Assembly (NCBI RefSeq): GCF_008107725.1
Contig: NZ_VIRN01000064.1
Coordinates: 744,001-808,000 of the forward strand
DNA length: 64,000 bases
Source of the DNA: Marinobacter sp. BW6
GTDB lineage: Bacteria; Pseudomonadota; Gammaproteobacteria; Pseudomonadales; Oleiphilaceae
Direction of reading: 5' to 3'
This document shows, in pieces, positions 1-7,436 of the stretch. The position numbers and the translations under genes are program-made. The notes under the pieces were generated by a model that did no database searches, was not told the DNA's origin, and saw only the letters and a program-made list of their open reading frames with translations. Numbering within the stretch: position 1 is the first letter of the stretch; the number at the start of each line of letters is the position of its first letter.

Positions 1-37
1 CGGAGACAGCGGAAAGCAGGGTGGGGCCGGCAACCAT
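1..37 (-). CDS. ubiJ: Start of a gene downstream of ubiE, probably ubiJ (partial)
   Basis: An ATG on the minus strand at 37 overlaps the TGA of ubiE in an ATGA arrangement and opens a frame reading [12 protein letters not shown] before the window ends. UbiE is commonly followed by the SCP2-domain ubiquinone accessory factor UbiJ, and its short hydrophobic start fits. Only 12 residues are visible, so the identity rests on position and is an inference. Confidence 0.45.
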   Translation of the reverse strand, partial: MVAGPTLLSAVS

Positions 38-828
38 CAGGGCTTGATTCCCACATGCAGGGCGACAATGCCGCCGGTCATGTTGTAGTACTTGCAGTTC
101 ACCAAGCCGGCATTTTCCATCATGCCCTTGAGGGTATCCTGGTCCGGATGCATGCGGATGGATTCGGCCAGATACTTGTAGCTTTCGCTGTCGCCGGCGA
201 AAAGCTGGCCCATCAGTGGCAGAGCGGAAAACGAGTAGGTGTCGTAGGCCTTGCTCAACAAAGGATTGGTCGGCTTGGAGAATTCCAGGATCATCAGTTT
301 GCCACCGGGTTTGAGAACCCGGGTCATGTCGCGCAGGGCCTGATCTTTATCGGTGACATTGCGCAGACCGAAGGCAATGGAAACCGCGTTGAAATTGTTG
401 TCCGGGAACGGAAGGTGCTCGGCATCCGCCTGCACGTACTCAATATTGCCGGCATAGCCGCGGTCGGTCAGGCGGCTGCGGCCCACCTGGAGCATGGAGG
501 CATTGATGTCGGCCAGCACCACCTTGCCGGTGGGGCCCACCAGGTCTGAAAACTTCATGGTGAGGTCACCGGTGCCGCCGGCAATATCCAATACCTGGTG
601 GCCGGGCCGCACCCCGGAAAGCTCGATGGTGAAGCGCTTCCAGAGCCGGTGGATCCCCATGGACATCAGGTCATTCATGAGGTCATATTTGCCTGCCACA
701 CTGTGGAATACCTCTGCCACCTGGCTCGCTTTCTGGCTTTTCGGTACATTGCGGAAGCCAAAGTGGGTGACGTCATCCTGGCCGGTATTATTCGCGGCCT
801 GGTTGGCTGGCGTTTGCTGCTCACTCAT
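37..828 (-). CDS. ubiE: Ubiquinone/menaquinone biosynthesis C-methyltransferase UbiE
   Basis: SAM-dependent C-methyltransferase that methylates the benzoquinol ring in ubiquinone synthesis (and demethylmenaquinol where menaquinone is made). The 263-residue length is close to the family norm. Visible signatures are the [21 protein letters not shown] block near residues 45-65, SAM motif I ([12 protein letters not shown]) near residues 79-90, and [10 protein letters not shown] near 150. The first 25 residues are polar and low in complexity, which is typical of UbiE from Pseudomonas relatives. It is the first gene of a minus-strand run that continues past the left edge through an ATGA overlap, as expected for a ubiE-ubiJ-ubiB operon. 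Confidence 0.96.
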   Translation of the reverse strand: MSEQQTPANQAANNTGQDDVTHFGFRNVPKSQKASQVAEVFHSVAGKYDLMNDLMSMGIHRLWKRFTIELSGVRPGHQVLDIAGGTGDLTMKFSDLVGPTGKVVLADINASMLQVGRSRLTDRGYAGNIEYVQADAEHLPFPDNNFNAVSIAFGLRNVTDKDQALRDMTRVLKPGGKLMILEFSKPTNPLLSKAYDTYSFSALPLMGQLFAGDSESYKYLAESIRMHPDQDTLKGMMENAGLVNCKYYNMTGGIVALHVGIKP

Positions 829-941
829 GGGAGATGTCCTGTCAGAATCTGAACCCCGTATTCTAACCGCTGACGGGGTTGCTACAAGGGTGGCGGCGAG
901 TTAAATAGCGCCCTAAACTGTAAATTCGTCCAAATCCGAGA

Positions 942-953
942 GAAAACGTTTTC
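942..953. promoter_or_regulatory. 12-bp perfect palindrome abutting a start codon
   Basis: GAAAACGTTTTC is a perfect palindrome directly before the ATG at 954, inside the 125-bp divergent region between ubiE and the PHA-system gene. Its place over the translation start suggests an operator or an RNA structure affecting initiation, but no binding protein can be named. A 12-bp palindrome can arise by chance. Confidence 0.2.
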
Positions 954-1232
954 ATGTCCGTCATTGATGTACACCGCCCGCATACCCTGGATAAAGAACA
1001 CGCCAGACAGGCTGCCGAAACCCTGGCCAAAGACCTCTCCAGCCAATTCGACGTGCATTACCAGTGGGAAGGCGATCACCTGAAATTCAAGCGCAGCGGC
1101 GTCAAGGGGCATCTCAACATTACCCCGACGGATCTGCACATTCATCTGGAGCTGGGCATGATGTTACGGCCCTTCAAATCCCGGATCGAGCAGGAAATTC
1201 ACTCCCAGCTGGACCAGATCATCAAGGCCTGA
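954..1232 (+). CDS. Polyhydroxyalkanoic acid system family protein
   Basis: A 92-residue cytosolic protein matching the small family found in polyhydroxyalkanoate granule regions of proteobacteria (PHA_gran_rgn type). The recognisable core is the run of basic and hydrophobic strands around residues 45-75 (LKFKRSGVKGHLNI, LHIHLELGMMLRPFKSRIE) followed by a short amphipathic C-terminal helix. The biochemical role in the family is not established. It is divergent from ubiE and stands alone; no PHA synthase is seen nearby. Many species without PHA also carry it. Confidence 0.75.
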   Translation: MSVIDVHRPHTLDKEHARQAAETLAKDLSSQFDVHYQWEGDHLKFKRSGVKGHLNITPTDLHIHLELGMMLRPFKSRIEQEIHSQLDQIIKA

Positions 1233-1251
1233 AGCACCAGCTTCCGGTGAC

Positions 1252-2016
1252 TCAGAGGCTTTCCGGCAGGCTGAACGGGTCCGGGTGATGGTTGAGTATA
1301 TTGCGCATCACCTGCTGTTCCCGGGAGACCAGGCGGTCGATCAGTAGCTCCACATCGTCCATCTTGCGGAAGGCCGAATAGCCCCGGTGCAGGAAGCTGT
1401 GCAAGTCCCTCAGATCGGCCATTTCCGCCGGGCCCCGGGTCATCGACAACAGCCATCCAAGGGTGCGGTTGCGGACATAGCGATCCAGCTGCTGGCCCAC
1501 GTCAGCCACCAGGGAGATTTGCTTTTCCCGCTGATCCAGCAACCTGCTCTCACGGTAGGCGGCACAGTAGTCCTCGGTGGTTAAGGAGTGGGCGGGTACG
1601 CTCTGGAGGTGGAACAGCTCGGCCAGCTCGAGGTCCAGCCGTTGGGTAATCAGGTTCAGCTCCACCAGGCCAGCAAACGTGTCTAACAGGTTATCCGGCA
1701 GCCACTTCACCATCTTGGGAAACACGCGATCAATATTGTCATCCCGGTGGGTCATTCCGGCAGGCGCGTACAGGTCGGTCAGCAAGAATTCCAGGCCGTG
1801 ATGGTAGCCGGGGTGATGGTAGAGGTCTTCGTGGGTTGTCTTCAGCCGTTCAGCCTGCCAGTCGGCGATGTGGGATGCGTTCTCCAGCAGCGGGTGCGTG
1901 GCTTTAAGATGCCGGAAATCATGGTAGTCCAGCAGCAGTTTTTGCAGCCGGCGAGCGCTTTCGGTGCGGGCTTCGGTAGCGACAAGGCGCTCTCGGTACA
2001 TGGGCAAGGGCTCCAC
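1252..2016 (-). CDS. Conserved hypothetical protein (FFLEELY-motif-like family)
   Basis: A 254-residue soluble, helix-rich protein with no signal peptide or membrane segment. The segment EFLLTDLYAP near residues 75-84 followed by RDDNIDRVFPKMVKWLP resembles a family of proteins named for an FFLEELY motif, known mainly from gammaproteobacteria and without assigned function. The gene converges with the PHA-system gene and ends 19 bases after it. The start at 2016 is followed by MYRERLVATEART, and the second Met (residue 6) is an alternative start. Family assignment is from memory of the motif and is moderate. Confidence 0.6.
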   Translation of the reverse strand: MEPLPMYRERLVATEARTESARRLQKLLLDYHDFRHLKATHPLLENASHIADWQAERLKTTHEDLYHHPGYHHGLEFLLTDLYAPAGMTHRDDNIDRVFPKMVKWLPDNLLDTFAGLVELNLITQRLDLELAELFHLQSVPAHSLTTEDYCAAYRESRLLDQREKQISLVADVGQQLDRYVRNRTLGWLLSMTRGPAEMADLRDLHSFLHRGYSAFRKMDDVELLIDRLVSREQQVMRNILNHHPDPFSLPESL

Positions 2017-2084
2017 TAAACCTGAAGAAAAGAGCGTAGTTTAGCGGAGCTTTGGCGGTCTTGCAGCAGGTCACTGGCCGGGCG

Positions 2085-3008
2085 CTAGCCCTGTGCGGCT
2101 GCGGGCAGCGTTTCGAACCCCGGGACCCATTCCTTGCTGTCGAGGGTAATGAAATGGCTCGGTGCTTCGGTTTCCACGATTCGCATTGTGGTCGGGCTCT
2201 GGCGGGCGCTGGCCAGCATGGATGAACGATCGAGAATGCGATCCACGGCGGGGATCAGGAAGGTGCCATGGCGCACATGGCTGTAGACGCTGGTGTCCGT
2301 CCGTGCCATCCAGTCCATGATGTTCTCGATGTTACGAACAATGGTCAGATGGTCCCTGGTGGCGGAAAACAGCTTGCTCAGCAGTTGTTTCTTCCGTGGG
2401 TTCATCTTGCCAAAGAAAGTCTGCCCGTAAGCTGAGGACGGGGCACTGTTGATCAGGCGGATCAGCCAGGGCCACATGCCGTGGCTGACAGGTTCCAGAA
2501 TGGTCGTCACCAACGCCGAAAGCTTACCGTTGGGAAGTACGGGCGCTTCCAGTACGATTTCCACGTCGTCATAGAGCTGGGGCCATTGTTTGATGGCTTC
2601 CAGGATGACCGCCCCGCCCCGGGAGTGGCCATGTACCCGAATGTTTTCAGTGGTCGGCAGGCTGGAAAGCGCCTGGTTCAGAATGCAGGCATCGTACTCG
2701 ATGGTGCCTTCCAGCTGTTTGATCGGCACTTCCCAGTCCGGGGTCTCCGGGGTCACGCCGTTCACCGGGATATGGTAATTGCTACAGGTAAGCAGGATCA
2801 GTTCGGTGGTGGGCGCTTCATAGGCCTGGGTGAAGTAGCAGTGGTTTTCCAGGAAGCCGTGCACGCCGATAACGGTCTGCTCGGCCTTGCCACTGTGGTT
2901 GCGAACGGACACGGCGCCCTTACCAACGCGATACACCTGCCCGGAGAACATTTCCGAGTAGGCGCTTTCAATCGGTTTTATCAGCTTGCGAACGTGGCTC
3001 GCTTTCAT
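2085..3008 (-). CDS. Alpha/beta hydrolase
   Basis: A 307-residue alpha/beta-hydrolase-fold enzyme. The nucleophile elbow is GHSRGG (in VHGHSRGGAVIL), and the oxyanion-loop region is GVHGFLENH. A late PSHFITLDSK segment holds a His that could complete the triad. The start at 3008 (MKASHVRKL) was preferred to the Met at 3029 because GGGAGA lies 8 bases upstream of it. There is no signal peptide. It is divergent from the wax ester synthase across a roughly 320-bp AT-rich gap, so a lipid or ester substrate is plausible, but the sequence does not show specificity. Confidence 0.75.
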   Translation of the reverse strand: MKASHVRKLIKPIESAYSEMFSGQVYRVGKGAVSVRNHSGKAEQTVIGVHGFLENHCYFTQAYEAPTTELILLTCSNYHIPVNGVTPETPDWEVPIKQLEGTIEYDACILNQALSSLPTTENIRVHGHSRGGAVILEAIKQWPQLYDDVEIVLEAPVLPNGKLSALVTTILEPVSHGMWPWLIRLINSAPSSAYGQTFFGKMNPRKKQLLSKLFSATRDHLTIVRNIENIMDWMARTDTSVYSHVRHGTFLIPAVDRILDRSSMLASARQSPTTMRIVETEAPSHFITLDSKEWVPGFETLPAAAQG

Positions 3009-3332
3009 AACTGTTCTCCCGTCCAGCACGGCAATGGCCTGTTATTGGAATTCGAGTGTGCTGGTAAGCCTTTTGTACCCCGATTAACCCGTTGTGTTAC
3101 TGGCTCTGAATACAGATTTTTCGATCTCTCAGGGCCAATTGGTGACAGGACCGGTTGATTAATAACCATTGCATCAAGGCTTATAACTAGTATAGGACTG
3201 AACAGTTACTCACGTGTAATTTTTTGTAACTGCGTGCGTTGGTGCCGCATATGGAGCCTGGGGAGCTTGTCTGGCACAATGCGGAGTTCGGTTTTTACTT
3301 ACCTTTCACCACTTCTCCGGGGACGTTCGGGT
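3009..3332. promoter_or_regulatory. Divergent intergenic region, probable promoters
   Basis: About 320 bases between the divergent hydrolase and wax ester synthase genes. The part from roughly 3160 to 3225 is clearly richer in A and T than its surroundings (runs such as GATTAATAACCATTG and TTATAACTAGTATAG) and is the likely promoter zone. No repeats, hairpins or small genes were found. Confidence 0.35.
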
Positions 3333-4739
3333 TTGAGTCACGAACAATCGCATCTCCTGCTACCTACGGATTCGGCCTGGCTGGCCCTGGAGCGCCCGGA
3401 AAATCCCATGACCATCACTGTGATGCTTCGGGTTGATGGCCTCACCGCGCCACGCTTCCGTGAGTTTCTTCGGGTTTACTGGATGGCCTGGGCGCGTTTC
3501 CGGTACATGCCGGTCAAGCGCTCAGCTGCCTGGTGGTGGGAGCAGGATCCGACGTTTGATGTCCGTCACCACCTTGATGTGGTGGTAGACCGTTTCACCC
3601 CGGAAAATCTTCAGGAATGGGTGTCGGCGCGATTGAATCAGCCATTGCCCATGTATCGTCCGCGATGGAAATTCTGGCTGGCGCCCAATGCCGAGGGTGG
3701 AGCGGTACTGCTGCTGCGCATTCACCATTGCTACGCCGATGGTTTGTCCCTGCTGGGCATTTTTGATCGCCTGTGCCCACCTTCACCCCAGCAGCATCCG
3801 GCCATCTACGGCGCGCCTGAAACCGCGGAGCTTTCAGGCTGGACCGCTGCGGCGAAGGTTTGGCTCGGACAACTGATGGCTTCTGGAGAGTCCGCAGAAG
3901 AGGCCGATGGCGTTGCCGGTATAGACGAATCCGATGGCAATCAGTGGCAGGATGCTGGCCGTCTGCTCGAGCGGGTAGCCCAGAAAAGCCTGAAACTTGT
4001 AAATGAGTTCTCGGAATTCCTGGTTGAACCGGAAGATACAGCCACTGACTTAAGGCAGCCGCTGTTGGGGCGGCGGCACTGTCGCTGGTCTGAGCCGGTG
4101 CCCCTGGCGCGCTTCAGCAACATTGCCCGAGTCACCAACGTGACAATCAACGATGTGTTGCTGAGCTGTGTGGCGGCGGCTGTACGGACCCGTCTGGGCA
4201 TTGAGGGCGAGGACCTGGACGAAGCCGTGCTGCATGCGGCCGTGCCGGTGGATATTCGCAGTCGCCTACCGGAGGAGCTCAAGCCGGCCTCCGGCACGCT
4301 GGGCAACTATTTTGGTACCGTGTTTGTGCCCCTGCCGGTGGATGGCGAAAGCCCCCTCGAGCGTCTTTACCGCATCAAGCATGAAACCCGCCGCCTGAAG
4401 AAAAGCTGGCAGCCGGGTATTGCCTGGGGCCTGGCGGCCAGTGCCACGATTGTGCCGGAGCCCTGGCGGGAGCCTCTGGCCGATGTATTCTATCGCAAGG
4501 CCAGTGCCGTGGTGTCCAATGTGCCCGGTACCCCGGAGGCTCGCTACATGGCCGGTTGCCGGATTACCGAGCAGATGTTCTGGGTGCCCCAGGCCGGCGA
4601 TATCGGTCTGGGTATCAGCATCGTCAGCTACGCCGGCCAGGTGCAGTTTGGCGTCGTTGCCGATGAGGCGGTGATGGCCGATCCCGAAGACTTCCTCAAC
4701 GACTGCCTGCAGGAACTGGCCCAGTTTCCCGGCGATTGA
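3333..4739 (+). CDS. Wax ester synthase/diacylglycerol acyltransferase (WS/DGAT)
   Basis: Acyl-CoA-dependent acyltransferase making wax esters and/or triacylglycerol at the inner membrane. The catalytic HHxxxDG motif is present as HHCYADG (His131, His132 and Asp136 from the chosen start), and the second family motif is NDVLL in NVTINDVLLSC. The frame is open from a GTG at 3234, but the TTG at 3333 gives MSHEQSHLLLPTDSAWLALE, aligns with the usual family start, has GGGGA about 11 bases upstream and yields 468 residues, the typical length. An ATG at 3279 is a further alternative. Marinobacter-type bacteria often carry several such enzymes; this one stands alone. Confidence 0.9.
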   Translation: MSHEQSHLLLPTDSAWLALERPENPMTITVMLRVDGLTAPRFREFLRVYWMAWARFRYMPVKRSAAWWWEQDPTFDVRHHLDVVVDRFTPENLQEWVSARLNQPLPMYRPRWKFWLAPNAEGGAVLLLRIHHCYADGLSLLGIFDRLCPPSPQQHPAIYGAPETAELSGWTAAAKVWLGQLMASGESAEEADGVAGIDESDGNQWQDAGRLLERVAQKSLKLVNEFSEFLVEPEDTATDLRQPLLGRRHCRWSEPVPLARFSNIARVTNVTINDVLLSCVAAAVRTRLGIEGEDLDEAVLHAAVPVDIRSRLPEELKPASGTLGNYFGTVFVPLPVDGESPLERLYRIKHETRRLKKSWQPGIAWGLAASATIVPEPWREPLADVFYRKASAVVSNVPGTPEARYMAGCRITEQMFWVPQAGDIGLGISIVSYAGQVQFGVVADEAVMADPEDFLNDCLQELAQFPGD

Positions 4740-4751
4740 CCCGCCTGGTCG

Positions 4752-4762
4752 TACTCCCAAAG
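4752..4762 (+). promoter_or_regulatory. Weak member of the TACTACCAAG element set, upstream of porin
   Basis: TACTCCCAAAG lies 165 bases before the porin start. Downstream at 4787-4805 the sequence GAGCAGAAAACCTGCTCCC shares AGAAAACCTGYTCC with the region just after the TACTACCAAG element of the alcohol dehydrogenase gene (18811-18823). The two shared blocks suggest common control, though the match is imperfect. Confidence 0.3.
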
Positions 4763-4926
4763 TTTCAATTCAAGTGCCTCCCAAATGAGCAGAAAACCTG
4801 CTCCCTGGAAGCATTTTCCCCCTCCCTCGCATCACCGACCATGGAATTCAGGCGACAGACCGCGCCTGGGGCGTCCGGATGATCCGGGCCTCCGATCCCA
4901 GATTTCCAAAAACAACCGGGGGAACT

Positions 4927-6027
4927 ATGAAAAACAATAACGTCAGAAAGTCAGGGTTAGCGATTGCCATGGCAGCGGCCATGGGTGCAAGCGCAGGGGC
5001 CAATGCCGCTGTTGAGCTGTATAACCAGGACGGCACCAGCTTTTCCGTGGATGGCTACTTCAATGCGTTCTACGTAAACCGTGACGACAAGCAGAACGAC
5101 GTTCGGGATTCCCGCATCAAGATGGGCTTCCTGCCAAACACCATTGGCTTCAATTTCAGCAAGGATATGGGTGATCTGACCCTGGGCGGGCGGTCCTCGT
5201 TCTGGACGACCATCAATGACAGCCTTGATTCACCCACAGACACCGCCATCGACGTGCGTCAGTTCTATGCCACGGTAGATGGTGATTTTGGTCAGGTGCT
5301 GATTGGTAAGGACTTCGGCCTTTACGCACGCTCCAACATTTTCCTCGACGAAATCCTGATGGGATTCGGTTCCCCAGGCGTTGCCGGTGGCGTTTCCTTT
5401 GGCAATATCCGCGCGGGCTACCCATACCCGACACCGTCTGCCCAGATTACTTACCGCTCGCCGGATATGAGCGGCCTCAAAGTCGCGGCCGGTGTGCTGG
5501 ATCCCGCCGATACGGTGACCGGTGCCAATGACGAAAACGCCGCTCCCCGCTTCGAGTCCGAGATAACCTACAACGCCAACCTGAACGATGTGGCCCTGAC
5601 CGGCTGGGTGAACGGTCGCTATCAGTCTGCTGAAAATGGTAGTACCACTGTCGACAGCACAGGTCTTGGATACGGCGTCAAGGCGTCCGTCGCGGGACTG
5701 ACCCTGGCAGCTTCGGGTTTTACTTCCAAGGGTGACAATCCGGTTCTGATCGGCAACGGAGCGGTGACCGAGGACGATGCAGACGGCTTTCTGGTTCAGG
5801 GCTCCTATGCTTTCGGCGCCAATCGCGTTGTGCTTTCCTACGGAGAGACGGATGCTGAAATCCTGAATCTGGAAACCGAGAGCACAACACTCGGGTTCTT
5901 CCATGATGTAAACAGCAACTTCAAGCTGGTTGCCGAGTACAACATGTACGAAGACAACAACCGCAGCACCGGCGCAACCACCACTGAGGCAGACACCATC
6001 GCCCTTGGCGCCATCGTGATGTTCTAA
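4927..6027 (+). CDS. Gram-negative outer membrane porin
   Basis: A 366-residue outer membrane beta-barrel protein. The start at 4927 (MKNNNVRKSGLAIAMAAAMG) gives a standard Sec signal peptide ending at ANA-AVELYNQDG, with GGGGAAC just before the ATG; upstream in-frame codons lack these features. Alternating strands rich in Gly, Asp and aromatics run through the mature protein, and the C-terminus ends in Phe (ADTIALGAIVMF), the outer membrane assembly signal. It resembles general porins of the Gram-negative porin family. The substrate cannot be read from sequence. Its position before the alcohol-oxidation regulators and a related upstream element hint at a link to alcohol metabolism. Confidence 0.88.
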   Translation: MKNNNVRKSGLAIAMAAAMGASAGANAAVELYNQDGTSFSVDGYFNAFYVNRDDKQNDVRDSRIKMGFLPNTIGFNFSKDMGDLTLGGRSSFWTTINDSLDSPTDTAIDVRQFYATVDGDFGQVLIGKDFGLYARSNIFLDEILMGFGSPGVAGGVSFGNIRAGYPYPTPSAQITYRSPDMSGLKVAAGVLDPADTVTGANDENAAPRFESEITYNANLNDVALTGWVNGRYQSAENGSTTVDSTGLGYGVKASVAGLTLAASGFTSKGDNPVLIGNGAVTEDDADGFLVQGSYAFGANRVVLSYGETDAEILNLETESTTLGFFHDVNSNFKLVAEYNMYEDNNRSTGATTTEADTIALGAIVMF

Positions 6028-6090
6028 GCACTTCCTGGCGTTGCGGGTGGCCGGAGGCCCCTCGCAGCGTTGGTTGGTCTAAGACTAAAG

Positions 6091-6118
6091 TGCCGGTTTG
6101 CCAGAATATAAACCGGCA
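6091..6118. repeat. Perfect 9-bp inverted repeat between porin and FIST gene
   Basis: TGCCGGTTT at 6091-6099 and AAACCGGCA at 6110-6118 are perfect inverted arms separated by 10 bases. There is no T run, so a simple intrinsic terminator is unlikely. It sits 38 bases before the FIST-domain gene and may be an operator or mRNA hairpin. Confidence 0.35.
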
Positions 6119-6155
6119 GCGCCACCAGGCATTGATTCAGGAGGCATTTTAATCA

Positions 6156-7436
6156 ATGGCTTACGATCATTTCGGCGCGCCTATTAAAAGCACTGAAGTC
6201 GCATTGGCTGCGTTTACGGATGCCGTAAAATCGGTGGAAAGTCATCCGTTTTCGGGACCTGCGTTTATGAAGCCAGCGACGACCCTGCCCGCGGTCCGGG
6301 TAGCGAGCTCCAGCGTTCGCGATCCGATGTTGGCCGCCACCAATCTCGCCAGTCAGCTCAGCCATGAGCATCTTGGTTGTGTGCTGTTCTTCTGTTCTGC
6401 GGAATACGATCTGGGTCGACTCGGTATTGCCCTTGAGCACAGCTTTCAGGGTGTGCGCGTATGCGGCTGCACGTCCGCCGGGGAGATTACGCCGGAGGGT
6501 TACGGTCGCGGGTGTATCACCGCCATCGGGTTTGACCGCCGCTATTTCGCCATCGACTGTGCGCTGATCCGGGAGCTGGATCGGTTCACTCTGCAGGACG
6601 CCCAGGGCGTAATCGATGGCCTGCTTTCTACCTGCCGGGACGCCAGTCTGGCGCCGGTCAAAGGCAACACCTTTGCCATCACGCTTCTGGACGGCCTCTC
6701 TAGTCGTGAAGAGCTTGTGCTGGCAACCCTCAACTCGGCGCTCGGCACCATTCCCCAGTTCGGTGGCTCCGCCGGTGATGATGAGCGCCTGGCCAACACC
6801 CATGTGTTCTATGACGGCCAGTTCCACACCGGGGCCGCCACGGTCCTGCTGGTGAACACACCCCTGGATTTTCGGGTCTTTTCCACACATCACATGGTTG
6901 AGCGCAGTGAAAAACTGGTAGTGACCGACGCCTGCGCGGAAAGTCGCACGGTCTTCGAGCTTAACGCCGAACCGGCCGCCGATGCCTATGCCCGAGCCGT
7001 CGGCGTGGATGTCGATGCCCTGGATCGCAAGGTCTTCGCGCTCAGACCCATGGGGGTGAAGATCGGCGGCCACTATTTTGTCCGCTCGGTGCAGCGGGTG
7101 AACCCGGACAAGAGTCTGACCTTCTACTGTGCGGTGGAAACCGGGATTGTGATGACGGCCATGGAACCGGAGTCCCTGCTCGACAGCGTTCGAACCCAGA
7201 TTGAAGCGGCAGAGCGAGTCGTTGGGCCGCCTCTGGTTACCATTGGTTGCGATTGTTTCCTGCGGCGACTGGAAGCTGAACTGACGGGGGAAGTGGAAGC
7301 GGTTTCAGAATTCCTTCGCCATCACAATGTGATTGGCTTCAATACCTACGGCGAGCAGTTCGACGGCATGCATATCAACCAGACGTTTACGGGGGTGGTC
7401 ATTGGCCAGCCTGATGTCCACTCCGGACAAGACTGA
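6156..7436 (+). CDS. nosP: FIST-domain sensor protein, NosP-like
   Basis: A 426-residue cytosolic protein with an N-terminal FIST domain (about residues 70-270, including GCTSAGEITPEGYG and GLSSREELVLATLNSALG) and a FIST_C domain (about 280-400, DCFLRRLEAE at the end). FIST proteins of this type include NosP, a haem-based nitric oxide sensor that acts on a partner histidine kinase. The next gene encodes such a kinase and overlaps it by 23 bases, the same arrangement as PA1975-PA1976 in Pseudomonas aeruginosa. AGGAGG lies about 11 bases before the ATG. Haem binding here is inferred from family and context. Confidence 0.8.
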   Translation: MAYDHFGAPIKSTEVALAAFTDAVKSVESHPFSGPAFMKPATTLPAVRVASSSVRDPMLAATNLASQLSHEHLGCVLFFCSAEYDLGRLGIALEHSFQGVRVCGCTSAGEITPEGYGRGCITAIGFDRRYFAIDCALIRELDRFTLQDAQGVIDGLLSTCRDASLAPVKGNTFAITLLDGLSSREELVLATLNSALGTIPQFGGSAGDDERLANTHVFYDGQFHTGAATVLLVNTPLDFRVFSTHHMVERSEKLVVTDACAESRTVFELNAEPAADAYARAVGVDVDALDRKVFALRPMGVKIGGHYFVRSVQRVNPDKSLTFYCAVETGIVMTAMEPESLLDSVRTQIEAAERVVGPPLVTIGCDCFLRRLEAELTGEVEAVSEFLRHHNVIGFNTYGEQFDGMHINQTFTGVVIGQPDVHSGQD

